Of a DNA stretch of 48,063 nt, positions 40,482 through 47,039 are shown piece after piece; position 1 is the stretch's first letter, and each line of letters starts with the position of its first letter. Source of the DNA: Micromonospora maritima (GTDB lineage: Bacteria; Actinomycetota; Actinomycetes; Mycobacteriales; Micromonosporaceae); contig NZ_CADEAU010000004.1 of the NCBI RefSeq assembly GCF_902825405.1, forward strand, positions 1-48,063, written 5' to 3'. The notes below the pieces were generated by a model. That model saw nothing but the letters and a program-made list of their open reading frames with translations. It was not told the DNA's origin and ran no database searches. Made by a program: the position numbers and the translations under genes.

Positions 40482-40624
40482 TTGGTCGGTCCCTTCAGTG
40501 CCTTGGCCCGCCGCAGGACGGTCCGCATGGACGGCTCCAGCCAGCCGTGCGTGGGGTCGTCGTGGAGTTGCCGGCGCACGCCGCAGCGGTCGCAGCCCAG
40601 CGGCAGGTCGGTTCGCTTCTTCAC
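40478..40624 (-). CDS. 48-aa basic zinc mini-protein
   Basis: A GTG at 40624 overlaps the sigma factor stop and its own stop overlaps the nuclease start at 40481. VKKRTDLPLGCDRCGVRRQL is followed by a basic helix (SMRTVLRRAKALKG). One CxxC is visible. The double overlap supports translation. It may act as a DNA-binding partner of either neighbour; function unknown. Confidence 0.58.
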   Translation of the reverse strand: MKKRTDLPLGCDRCGVRRQLHDDPTHGWLEPSMRTVLRRAKALKGPTK

Positions 40625-41190
40625 GCCGCCACCTGCCCGGCGAGGTCGCTGTCGGCGGCGAGGGCGCGGGTGGCGAGGAACTGTGCCGACTGGACGGCGA
40701 CGGCCCGGCGCTTCAGGTGCTTGGCGGTGTCGGCGAGGGGAAGCCCGGCGCCGAAGCGAAGGCGGATGACCTGCTGCTGGTAGGGGGTGAGGCGGGCGAT
40801 GGCGCGGTCGAGGGCTTCGGCGAGGTCGGCCTGTTCGGCGACGGCTTCGGGGTTGGTGCGCCGGTCGGTGGCGGGCGGGTGCCAGTGGTCGGTGTCGTCG
40901 ATGGGCTGGCTGTTGACGGGTCGGCGCGCGGCGGTGATGTAGTGGTCGATGACGAGGTTGCGGGCGATGGTGGTGAGCCATCCGGCGAAGCCGTTTCCCC
41001 GCCAGGTGAAGGTGGGTAGGCGGCGCCAGGCGCGGAGGAACACTTCGCTGGTGAGGTCGTCGGTGAGGTCGGGGTCGCTGGTGCGGCGGTAGATCATGCG
41101 GGCGATCTCGGGTCGGTACATCCGCCACAGTTCGGCGAAGGCGTCGGGGTTGCCGTTCTGGGCGGCGGTGACGAGTTCCTGCGTGTTCAC
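40621..41190 (-). CDS. ECF-type sigma-70 family factor
   Basis: A 189-aa protein from GTG 41190, overlapping the WhiB stop. Region 2 is clear: AFAELWRMYRPEIARMIYRR, DLTDDLTSEVFLRAWRRL and GWLTTIARNLVIDHYI. Region 4 follows: RLTPYQQQVIRLRFGAGLPL and ADTAKHLKRRAVAVQSAQ. It lacks region 3, as ECF factors do. It would direct host RNA polymerase to phage or element promoters. The 4-nt overlap with a WhiB gene suggests the two act together. No adjacent anti-sigma gene is visible. Confidence 0.83.
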   Translation of the reverse strand: MNTQELVTAAQNGNPDAFAELWRMYRPEIARMIYRRTSDPDLTDDLTSEVFLRAWRRLPTFTWRGNGFAGWLTTIARNLVIDHYITAARRPVNSQPIDDTDHWHPPATDRRTNPEAVAEQADLAEALDRAIARLTPYQQQVIRLRFGAGLPLADTAKHLKRRAVAVQSAQFLATRALAADSDLAGQVAA

Positions 41191-41690
41191 GCCGCCTCCT
41201 GCTTGAGCAGGGGGACGCGGCGGTCCCCGGCCTTGCGGGCGCGGCGCAGGGCGTCGCGCAGGGCGTGGTAGCTCATGCCGATCTCGGGGGCGATGTGGGC
41301 GATGGGTCGGGTGTCGCCGCCGGCACTCATCCAGGCCTGGATGACTTGCTCGCGGGTGCGTCCGGTGTCGTCGCACTTGCAGGTGGTGGCGCCGCGGTTG
41401 CTGTGCCGGACCTTCGGGTGCTTGCAGTGGGGGCAGACCTTCAGCGCGGTGGGTGTCTTGGCGTACTGGCTGCCGCCCCAGGCGATGCCCTGGCGGATGA
41501 CGCCGGACTCGGGGGTGCAGGTGCCGGCGAGGGGGCAGCGCTTCTTGCACAGCCACATGGCGGCGGCGTTGCCGTCGTTGCCGACGTCCCACCACTGCGG
41601 CGGGTTGACGACGCAGGGGCGGGGGTCGAGGGCGACGGGGACGAGGGCGCCGGGTCGGCGGCCGGGGCGGGCGAGGGTGGAGGTGGTCAC
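41187..41690 (-). CDS. WhiB-like Fe-S transcription factor with C-terminal zinc ribbon and helix
   Basis: A 167-aa protein. The WhiB domain has four Cys (C26, C48, C52, C58) in CVV...CKKRCPLAGTC, with CX3C in place of the common CX2C, followed by the turn GIAWGG (68-73). A zinc-ribbon-like part follows (CPHCKHPKVRH, CKC), then a C-terminal helix-turn-helix-like stretch (IAPEIGMSYHALRDALRRAR). Phage WhiB proteins can block host WhiB activity or act with sigma factors. Here it is co-translated with a sigma factor, an unusual pair. Confidence 0.8.
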   Translation of the reverse strand: MTTSTLARPGRRPGALVPVALDPRPCVVNPPQWWDVGNDGNAAAMWLCKKRCPLAGTCTPESGVIRQGIAWGGSQYAKTPTALKVCPHCKHPKVRHSNRGATTCKCDDTGRTREQVIQAWMSAGGDTRPIAHIAPEIGMSYHALRDALRRARKAGDRRVPLLKQEAA

Positions 41691-41920
41691 TGGGTCACCT
41701 CGCTGTTGACGGTGTTCACGTACAGGGTGCGGCCCTTCAGGTCGAGCAGGGCGTAGTGGCGGATCGCGGCCCGCTCCCGGGGGGTGAGGGGGTTCATGTA
41801 GGGGGCGTCGGGGCGGACCATGCCGGTGGTGCGGCGTCCGCCCTGGCCGCGCAGTGCGATCGCGATGGTCAGGCAGAGGGCGGCGGGGATGACGGTGACG
41901 GCGAGGATGTGGGCGGGCAT
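41687..41920 (-). CDS. small membrane protein
   Basis: A 77-aa protein. It begins with a transmembrane helix (MPAHILAVTVIPAALCLTIA) and ends in a polar domain (APYMNPLTPRERAAIRHYAL, LDLKGRTLYVNTVNS). The ATG at 41920 overlaps the upstream stop and its end overlaps the WhiB GTG. No family is recognised. A membrane role in a lysogeny or defence context is possible but unsupported. Confidence 0.62.
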   Translation of the reverse strand: MPAHILAVTVIPAALCLTIAIALRGQGGRRTTGMVRPDAPYMNPLTPRERAAIRHYALLDLKGRTLYVNTVNSEVTQ

Positions 41921-42444
41921 CAGAAGCCGTCCTCGATGTCGTCGAGTTCGTTGGCGTGGATGACGGCGAGGGCGCCCTGGGCGACGGCCAGCTGCTTCTT
42001 CAGCTGCTCGACCTGCTCGGCCCAGTGGGTGACGGCCTTGTTGTGGCTGGCGATCTCGGCGTTGGCGGCGCGGAGCCGGCGGTTGAGGTCGGCGTTGTCG
42101 TCGCGGAGGGTGGCGAGTTCCTGGTCGAGGCGGTCGGCGCGGGCGGCGTCGGCGGTGAGTTCGGCGACCCGGGCGCGGAGATCTTCGTTGGCTCCCTTGA
42201 CAGCGCGGTTGTAGGCCGTGAGCTGCTCGATCTCGTCGCAGAGCTGCGGGACGAAGGTCCGGGCGGCGGCGATGAACGTCGAGTCGTTGCCGTGCTCGTC
42301 GCGCTCGTACACCTCCGCGACCGGCCGGAACGGCGAGGTCGGTCCGACCTGGAACCTGGGGCGCGGGTCGACGGTCCAGGTTCGCCAGGGTCCGTCGGTG
42401 GCGGCGTCGGCCAGCTTGCGGATGGCGTCGATGTCGGTGGTCAT
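41920..42444 (-). CDS. Ea22-like coiled-coil early protein
   Basis: A 174-aa protein: MTTDIDAIRKLADAATDGPW, WTVDPRPRFQVG, FIAAARTFVPQLCDEIEQL, then a coiled coil (~75-160: ARVAELTADAARADRLDQEL and later repeats). The N-terminal AAxDGPW...F.A.ART layout is that of phage Ead/Ea22-like proteins of unknown function. The ATG has GGAGCTGAACGAC directly upstream. A regulatory or DNA-modulating early role is inferred. Confidence 0.7.
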   Translation of the reverse strand: MTTDIDAIRKLADAATDGPWRTWTVDPRPRFQVGPTSPFRPVAEVYERDEHGNDSTFIAAARTFVPQLCDEIEQLTAYNRAVKGANEDLRARVAELTADAARADRLDQELATLRDDNADLNRRLRAANAEIASHNKAVTHWAEQVEQLKKQLAVAQGALAVIHANELDDIEDGF

Positions 42445-42449
42445 GTCGT

Positions 42450-42671
42450 TCAGCTCCAGATCAGGGCGATGGCGGCCAGCAGCCAGCCGGGGATCACGAG
42501 GGCGACGCCGATGAGCACGCCCCGGTAGGCGTTGCCGTCGGTGGTGGTGCGGGCGCAGTCGCCGGTGTGGTCGGCGAACGGCGGGGCGTCGCAGGTGGGG
42601 CAGGTGTAGGCGCTGTGGTTGCGGGGCTTCGGTTGGCGGCGCAGTGCGCGCGGCATCGGCACGGCGGTCAT
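42450..42671 (-). CDS. small membrane protein with zinc-finger N-terminus
   Basis: A 73-aa protein from ATG 42671, overlapping the preceding stop. A basic start (MPRALRRQPKPRN) leads to CPTCDAPPFADHTGDC, a CxxC...HxxxC zinc-finger-like motif, then a transmembrane segment (GVLIGVALVIPGWLLAAIAL) ending in IWS. The start at 42671 is chosen because of the ATGA overlap. Function unknown. Confidence 0.62.
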   Translation of the reverse strand: MTAVPMPRALRRQPKPRNHSAYTCPTCDAPPFADHTGDCARTTTDGNAYRGVLIGVALVIPGWLLAAIALIWS

Positions 42672-42913
42672 CAGGCCACCTGCCCGAGGTCGTCGCGGTC
42701 GGTGCCCCTGACCACCCTGCGGTGACGGGCGATGGTCGCGTACACGTCGGCGACGACGTCCCGGGAGTGGGCGATCAGCTCGTCGACGGTGGGCTTGTCG
42801 GTGACGGTGGGCGCCCACGGGCCGGTCGGGATCTTCGGGTCGCCGGGGCCGGCGGTGGGGGCGGGGTGGACCCACTGGGTGCGGGAGGCGAAGTCGCCGA
42901 GGTCGACGGTCAT
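42671..42913 (-). CDS. hypothetical 80-aa early protein
   Basis: MTVDLGDFASRTQWVHPAPT is followed by a Pro-rich patch and a helical C-terminal half (TVDELIAHSRDVVADVYATI, ARHRRVVRGTDRDDLG). It overlaps both flanking genes by 4 nt. No motif beyond a likely amphipathic helix is visible. Probably a small phage adaptor or regulator of unknown function. Confidence 0.6.
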   Translation of the reverse strand: MTVDLGDFASRTQWVHPAPTAGPGDPKIPTGPWAPTVTDKPTVDELIAHSRDVVADVYATIARHRRVVRGTDRDDLGQVA

Positions 42914-43095
42914 CGGGCCACCGCCAAGTCGCGCAGCTTCACCGGCAGGCTCTCGGCGGCGCAGTCACGGCACCCCTCGACGCACACCTCCACGAAGTGC
43001 GTGCGCCGGTAGCACAGGTGGCACAGCTTCTTGTCGTGCGAGGAGCAGCACGTGCCCGGTGCGGCTTCGGTGGTCTTGCAGCGGATGCAGCTCAC
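42910..43095 (-). CDS. 61-aa multi-Cys zinc protein
   Basis: MSCIRCKTTEAAPGTCCSSH is followed by DKKLCHLCYRRTHFVEVC and VEGCRDCAAESLPVKLR. Nine Cys and His residues in CxxC pairs predict two zinc sites. It overlaps its neighbours by 4 nt on both sides. The compact B-box/RING-like spacing could serve protein binding, but no family is confirmed. Confidence 0.62.
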   Translation of the reverse strand: MSCIRCKTTEAAPGTCCSSHDKKLCHLCYRRTHFVEVCVEGCRDCAAESLPVKLRDLAVAR

Positions 43096-43385
43096 TTCGC
43101 ACCTCCGGTGGCGGTCCAGCGGACGTTCGGGGCCATCGACGCGACCAGCTCCGCGTGCGCCAGCGCCGCCCGCCGGTCGTACTCGGCGGTGATCAGCGCA
43201 CGGGCCTCGGCCGGGTAGTGGCCGGTCTCGTAGGCGTGCTCGGCGGCGGTCGCGTCCAGCTCGGTGTCGGTCATCGTGGGGAGCGCGGCGACGAGGTGCG
43301 CGAGGACGGTCCGCTCCGCGCGGATCTGGGCGGCGGTCATCTCCGGCTGGGTGACGTGCGCCGGCCGCATCGTCGGGGCGGTCAC
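43092..43385 (-). CDS. hypothetical 97-aa helical early protein
   Basis: A helical soluble protein: TAAQIRAERTVLAHLVAALP, TMTDTELDATAAEHAYETGH and ARALITAEYDRRAALAHAEL. It starts with GTG overlapping the stop of the 72-aa gene and ends overlapping the 61-aa gene. No domain is recognised. Part of the leftward early operon. Confidence 0.6.
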   Translation of the reverse strand: MTAPTMRPAHVTQPEMTAAQIRAERTVLAHLVAALPTMTDTELDATAAEHAYETGHYPAEARALITAEYDRRAALAHAELVASMAPNVRWTATGGAK

Positions 43386-43600
43386 TCGGTCACCACCGGG
43401 ATGTCGTTGCGGACCCGGATCTCGGTGATCAGGTTGCGGAGCTTGTTCAGCTCCCGGTGGATGCGCAGCTCCTGCTCGGAGCAGTCGTCGTAGTCGGCGT
43501 CCCGCTCGATCGGGTCGACGCCGTTGACGGCGGTGAGGATCTCGTCGAGGGCGTAGGCGAGCGGCTCGGGAAGCTGCTCGGTGTTGCTGGTCCCGTCCAT
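43382..43600 (-). CDS. hypothetical 72-aa acidic early protein
   Basis: MDGTSNTEQLPEPLAYALDE is followed by an acidic stretch (GVDPIERDADYDDCSEQE) and a basic helix (LRIHRELNKLRNLITEIRVR). ATG 43600 has GAAGGT upstream. It heads the uninterrupted run of 4-nt overlaps. An acidic early protein could be a DNA mimic or an inhibitor, but there is no direct evidence. Confidence 0.6.
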   Translation of the reverse strand: MDGTSNTEQLPEPLAYALDEILTAVNGVDPIERDADYDDCSEQELRIHRELNKLRNLITEIRVRNDIPVVTE

Positions 43601-43693
43601 CGGGGTACCTTCTTTCGGGTCGGCCCTCCGCTTTGTCCTTGCCGGGATGCGGGGGGCTTCGGCTTTCCGGGCCCGGGTGGGCGCCGGGGTGGT

Positions 43694-43885
43694 TCAGGCG
43701 GCGTCGGCCGCCGGGGTGGCGGCGTCGGCGCGCTGCCAGATGGCGACCTGGATTTCGGCGAGGGCCTGCGTCAGCGCCTCGGCTGCCTCGCGGCCGGCGT
43801 CAGAGTCGGCGTCGAGCGGGGCCACCTCGCCGCGCGGCCCGGAGGGCGGAGACGGGGTGTGCGGACCGGACGGCGGGTGCGTCAT
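43694..43885 (-). CDS. hypothetical 63-aa early protein
   Basis: A Pro/Ser-rich N-terminus (MTHPPSGPHTPSPPSGPRGE) is followed by a helix (GREAAEALTQALAEIQVAIW). The ATG overlaps the stop of the small HTH gene (43882-43885), so it is the second gene of the early operon. A 93-nt gap separates it from the next gene. No family is recognised. Confidence 0.55.
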   Translation of the reverse strand: MTHPPSGPHTPSPPSGPRGEVAPLDADSDAGREAAEALTQALAEIQVAIWQRADAATPAADAA

Positions 43886-44133
43886 GCCGTCACCTCGAAC
43901 AGGTCCTCGACGGTGACGTCGAGCCGCTGCGCGATCTGCATGGCCGTCTCCAACTTCGGGACGACCTTGCCCTCGCGGATCCGGTAGAGGGTGGTGCGCT
44001 CGATCCCGACGAGGCGGGCCCGCTCGGCGTCGTTCGTGGCACCGTGGGTCTCGGCGAGCTTGTCGAAGACGTCGGCGCGCATCCGGACCGCCGGAGGTGT
44101 TGCACTGTCGCTACGTTGCTCTGCGGCGCTCAT
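43882..44133 (-). CDS. small HTH regulator, Cro-like, first gene of early operon
   Basis: An 83-aa protein from ATG 44133. The helix-turn-helix is DAERARLVGIERTTLYRIRE, followed by GKVVPKLETAMQIAQRLDVT and VEDLFEV, an XRE-type DNA-binding fold. The start has TACGGT (complement of 44141-44146) 7 nt upstream and the half operator TGTTGCA in between, a leaderless, self-regulated promoter. It diverges from the repressor-integrase pair, so it most likely promotes the lytic direction. Assignment as Cro rather than repressor rests on position. Confidence 0.75.
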   Translation of the reverse strand: MSAAEQRSDSATPPAVRMRADVFDKLAETHGATNDAERARLVGIERTTLYRIREGKVVPKLETAMQIAQRLDVTVEDLFEVTA

Positions 44134-44140
44134 GCAACAG

Positions 44141-44146
44141 ACCGTA
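44141..44146 (-). promoter_or_regulatory. -10-like box of early leftward promoter
   Basis: TACGGT on the minus strand ends 7 nt before the ATG at 44133. A half operator TGTTGCA lies over the predicted transcription start (44133-44139), so repressor bound there would block it. Confidence 0.55.
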
Positions 44147-44162
44147 CGCCCGCACCGCGCGG

Positions 44163-44180
44163 TGTTGCAAGGGTGCAACA
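44163..44180. promoter_or_regulatory. operator O1
   Basis: TGTTGCA-AGGG-TGCAACA, a perfect 7-bp inverted repeat with a 4-bp spacer, upstream of the leftward promoter. Its centre is 63 bp from that of O2, six helical turns. Further half sites TGTTGCA lie at 44098-44104 and 44133-44139 (inverse). Confidence 0.82.
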
Positions 44181-44199
44181 CATCATCTGTTCGGATGAT

Positions 44200-44228
44200 T
44201 TGAGACGAGCCCTAAAGTCCCCTACCGT
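44200..44228 (+). promoter_or_regulatory. promoter of repressor-integrase operon
   Basis: -35 TTGAGA (44200-44205), a 17-bp spacer and -10 TACCGT (44223-44228). ATG 44236 lies 7 nt further, so the transcript would be leaderless. Operator O2 overlaps the -10 and the start codon. Confidence 0.72.
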
Positions 44229-44243
44229 TGCAGCCATGCAACG
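44226..44243. promoter_or_regulatory. operator O2
   Basis: CGTTGCA-GCCA-TGCAACG, a perfect 7-bp inverted repeat with the same 4-bp spacer as O1, covering the end of the -10 box and the ATG at 44236. Confidence 0.82.
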
Positions 44244-44802
44244 TGGAGAAAAGGCCGTCCGTGTCTGGTCGAGACGGCAACTCAGACTGCGGCAAGAGCG
44301 CCGCACCACGCACCCAGACCCCTCACGACCTGCGGATACGTCCCACGGAGTGCTCTACCGTGTGCACGTGGGCAACACTCCAACACCCGAGCGTGGCAAC
44401 TGGGCCACGTACGTGACCGCCACCCGCGAGCACATCGGCATGAGCAAGGCGGAACTCGCCCGCCGCCTCGAAGTCGACCGCGGCACCGTCATCCGGTGGG
44501 AGTCCGGCAAGAGCCGCCCCGAAGACGCCGAAGTCGTCGCCCGCTTCGCCGACCTGTTCGGCCTGGACGCCGACGAAGCCCTCGCCGCCGCCGGCCTACG
44601 ACCGAACGCCACCCCCACAGCCCGACCCACCCGCGACGTCCCCCTCGACCCCGACCTGAAGGTCATCATGCGAAGGCTCACCGACCCGAACGTCAGCGAG
44701 CCCGAGAAGAACACCATCCGCGCCACCCTGCGCTACCTGGCGCAGCTCGCCGAGCAGCAAGAGCGCGGCGCCGGCCGCAACCAGGACCGCGCCACCAGCT
44801 GA
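44236..44802 (+). CDS. XRE-family phage repressor-like regulator
   Basis: A 188-aa protein by the leaderless ATG at 44236; GTG 44368 (144 aa) is an alternative, since the first 44 codons are Arg-rich and poor in G/C at third positions. The HTH domain is WATYVTATREHIGMSKAELA, RRLEVDRGTVIRWESGKS and ARFADLFGLDADEALAAAGL. A linker and C-terminal helices (LDPDLKVIMRRLTDPNVSEP, then TIRATLRYLAQLAEQ) probably dimerise. It overlaps the integrase (TGATG), so the two are expressed together in the lysogen. The paired inverted repeats upstream are the likely operators. Confidence 0.75.
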   Translation: MQRGEKAVRVWSRRQLRLRQERRTTHPDPSRPADTSHGVLYRVHVGNTPTPERGNWATYVTATREHIGMSKAELARRLEVDRGTVIRWESGKSRPEDAEVVARFADLFGLDADEALAAAGLRPNATPTARPTRDVPLDPDLKVIMRRLTDPNVSEPEKNTIRATLRYLAQLAEQQERGAGRNQDRATS

Positions 44803-46223
44803 TGCCCCGCCGACCCCGGGCCGCGCCCACCGGGTCCGGCCGTGTTGTGCTCTACGTGCGTGTATCCGCGCTGATGGGGCGCGGCGGCGACGACTTCCAC
44901 AGCCCTCAGGTGCAGGTCGCCGCGATGCGCCGCGCCACCACCGGCATGACCGAAGTCGCCGTCGTCGAAGACATCGACCGCTCCGGCACCGACTTCGCCC
45001 GCGAGGGCATCGACCGCATCCGACGCATGGCCCGCGCAGGGCACCTTGACGCGCTCGCCGTCTACGACGTGTCCCGCTTCGGCCGGGACGTGCTGGAGTC
45101 GCTGCTGGTGCTGCGGGAACTCGCCACATCGGGCGTGCGGATCATCTCCGCCACAGAGCACATCGACACGTCCACGCCCTCGGGCGAGATGATGCTGATC
45201 AACATGCTGAACATCGCGCAGTACCGGGCGCGGGAGATCGGCCGGAGCTGGTCGAACACGATCGCCCGGCGTGCCGAGCGCGGCCAGCACCACGGCCGCC
45301 CCCTCGGGTACGCGCGGGTCGACAAGCAGATGGTGCCGGACCCGCTGCTCGGCCCGGCCGTGACAGAGGCGTTCCGCCGGTACGCCGCCGGGGAGCCGAT
45401 CGGCGACATCACCCGCTACCTGGCCGCGGTTCGTGGCCGGGCGATGCACTCGGCGAACGTGAAGAAGCTGTTCCGCAACCCGGCGTACCTGGGGAAGGTC
45501 GTCACCGACGGCGAAGTCCTGCCCGGCGTGCACGAGCCGCTGGTGGATGAGATGACGTGGCAGCGGGTGCAGCGGCGCCTGGCCGCCGACGCGGGCACGC
45601 CGCCCCGGCACCTGGCCCCGACGTGGTCGCTGGTGGGCTTGGCAGTGTGCCCGCAGGGGCACGCGTTGCAGCGGCAGGGTGAGCGGCTGGTGTGTGGGCA
45701 GGGCCGCGGGGACGTGAAGGGCGGCGCCTGCCCGGGTGTGGGCAGGCCGTTGCTGGCGCGCGTGGAGGCGGAGGTGCTGCGGCAGGTGACCGCGTACGTG
45801 GCCGAGCTGCGCACGGATCACGGGGCGCGGGCGGCGCGGCTGGCGCGGATGGCGGCGGGTCGGGCGGACCGGGACGCGTTGGAGCAGCAGTTGCGGAAGG
45901 CCCGCGCGGGGATGGTGCGGTTGGCGCGGGACAACGCTATGGATCCTCTGCCGGAGGAGGTGTACCGGCAGGTGATGGCGGAGCTTCGGGAGACGGAGCG
46001 GGCGGCGTTGGCGGAGTTGTCCCGGCTGGGGCCGGCGGAGGAGCCGCGCGAGGCGGTGGAGGCCGCGGGGGCGGTGGAGACGCTGCTGCGGTTGTGGCCG
46101 CAGATGACGGCGGCTGAACGGGGGAAGGCACTGCGCGCCGTGGTGTCGCGGGTGGTGGTGCAGCCGGCGGCGTCGTGGCGGCAACCGGAGGACCAGCGAG
46201 TTCAGGTCGCGTTCCGGTGGTAG
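44802..46223 (+). CDS. int: large serine integrase
   Basis: A 473-aa protein; ATG 44802 overlaps the repressor stop. The resolvase domain carries VVLYVRVS with catalytic S22, a conserved YDVSRFGRD and a long helix (LINMLNIAQYRAREIGRS). The recombinase domain (~165-260) includes RGQHHGRPLGYARV and LFRNPAYLGKVV. A zinc ribbon (CPQGHALQRQ...C...C) and a coiled coil (~335-430: ALEQQLRKARAGMVRL) follow. It catalyses unidirectional attP x attB recombination. The stop is 18 bp from the attR core, typical of the phiC31 group. No candidate directionality factor is obvious. Confidence 0.9.
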   Translation: MPRRPRAAPTGSGRVVLYVRVSALMGRGGDDFHSPQVQVAAMRRATTGMTEVAVVEDIDRSGTDFAREGIDRIRRMARAGHLDALAVYDVSRFGRDVLESLLVLRELATSGVRIISATEHIDTSTPSGEMMLINMLNIAQYRAREIGRSWSNTIARRAERGQHHGRPLGYARVDKQMVPDPLLGPAVTEAFRRYAAGEPIGDITRYLAAVRGRAMHSANVKKLFRNPAYLGKVVTDGEVLPGVHEPLVDEMTWQRVQRRLAADAGTPPRHLAPTWSLVGLAVCPQGHALQRQGERLVCGQGRGDVKGGACPGVGRPLLARVEAEVLRQVTAYVAELRTDHGARAARLARMAAGRADRDALEQQLRKARAGMVRLARDNAMDPLPEEVYRQVMAELRETERAALAELSRLGPAEEPREAVEAAGAVETLLRLWPQMTAAERGKALRAVVSRVVVQPAASWRQPEDQRVQVAFRW

Positions 46224-46241
46224 CGGTTAGTGATCTGTGAG

Positions 46242-46248
46242 GATCGTG
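46242..46248. other. attR core, right prophage junction
   Basis: GATCGTG, identical to 586-592. On its right the minus strand reads the ssb start (ATG 46265, MFDTYVTI). On its left is phage DNA and the integrase stop. Element length between the two cores is 45,656 bp. Confidence 0.85.
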
Positions 46249-46265
46249 ACGTACGTATCGAACAT
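46242..46265 (-). pseudogene. ssb: displaced 5' end of ssb
   Basis: Eight codons MFDTYVTI from ATG 46265, preceded by GGAGGGGCG, a good ribosome binding site. The frame then enters phage DNA and stops after four further codons (LTDH, then TAA). It is the native ssb start, cut off from the body at 1-591 by the insertion. In the lysogen it makes at most a 12-residue peptide. Confidence 0.85.
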
Positions 46266-46269
46266 CGCC

Positions 46270-46550
46270 CCTCCAGGGATCGGCTTGTCCGGCAGAGCGT
46301 GGCCGGTCCGCCCGGTCCGGGACACCGCCGCCGCACGGCCTGTGGACGACGGACCGCCTTGTGGACAACCCCCTGATCAAGGTCCCGATCTGCTAGGACC
46401 ACGGACCCTACGGTCGGCGACCTGCGGCGACACATGATCGGAACGTGACCGGCGGAGGGCGTTCCGGAACCACGCCGGCTGGGTAAGTACTTGATCAACC
46501 GAGAGAAAGGGAGCGCCGATGCTTCTCCGAGACGTCCGCGAGGCAGGGCG
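46270..46550. other. host intergenic region with divergent promoters
   Basis: About 280 bases between the displaced ssb start and the HPF-like gene. It should hold the native ssb promoter, now cut off from its gene, and the HPF-like gene promoter. Two DnaA-box-like 9-mers lie within. Confidence 0.55.
46341..46368 (-). promoter_or_regulatory. two DnaA-box-like sites upstream of ssb
   Basis: The minus strand reads TTGTCCACA (complement of 46360-46368), an exact match to the actinobacterial DnaA box, and TCGTCCACA (complement of 46341-46349), one mismatch. They are about 19 bp apart, roughly 75-100 bp upstream of the native ssb start. Confidence 0.55.
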
Positions 46551-46961
46551 ATGAGCGCCGTGGCGAACCCCGCGACCGTGGCCGAGTGCCTGCGGGTCGG
46601 TGCCGGGTTCTCCCAGGGCGACCGCAACTGGATCGCCGAGCAGTTCGCGACGCTTGACGCCCGGCTCGCCGGCTTCCACGCCGACGCCACCGAGCTGGAG
46701 GTGTCGGTCAAGGACCGCGAGGCCCGGGGTCAGAAGGTGACCCTGGAGTGCTGGGTCGCCGGCCGGCAGAAGATCGTCACCACCTCGACCGAGGAGGACC
46801 TGCACGCCGCGCTCAACGACGTCCGGGACGACCTGCGCCGCAAGCTCAACGACGCGAAGACCCGGCAGGAGCCGCGCAGCAACAAGCACCTGCGCGCGGT
46901 CGACCAGCCCGAGGACATCCCGGTGCAGGCCGCCGCGCGCGAGGACGCCGAGACCGCCTGA
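46551..46961 (+). CDS. ribosome hibernation / HPF-like protein
   Basis: A 136-aa protein. ATG 46551 follows GAGGCAGGGCG. The S30AE-type fold is suggested by VGAGFSQGDRNWIAEQFATL, LEVSVKDREARGQKVTLECW and EEDLHAALNDVRDDLRRKLN, then a Lys/Arg-rich end (DAKTRQEPRSNKHLR) like the RaiA/HPF linker. It would bind the 30S subunit at rest or under stress. Host gene, divergent from ssb. The weak similarity means other small RNA-binding roles remain possible. Confidence 0.65.
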   Translation: MSAVANPATVAECLRVGAGFSQGDRNWIAEQFATLDARLAGFHADATELEVSVKDREARGQKVTLECWVAGRQKIVTTSTEEDLHAALNDVRDDLRRKLNDAKTRQEPRSNKHLRAVDQPEDIPVQAAAREDAETA

Positions 46962-46970
46962 GCCTCGTAC

Positions 46971-47003
46971 GCCCCCGCCCGCACGGTGCCGGCGGGCGGG
47001 GGC
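46971..47003 (+). terminator. terminator after HPF-like gene
   Basis: GCCCCCGCCCGC (46971-46982) pairs with GCGGGCGGGGGC (46992-47003), a 12-bp stem with a 9-nt loop, starting 10 nt past the HPF-like stop. Confidence 0.8.
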
Positions 47004-47039
47004 TACCGCCGGGTAGCGAGGCGGCGTACCGTCGCGGTC

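Noticed and set aside
44496-44801. N-terminal extension of the integrase to 575 aa
   Set aside because: The added 100 residues are an Arg/Pro-rich out-of-frame reading of the HTH gene, and the TGATG start at 44802 gives a standard serine integrase N-terminus.
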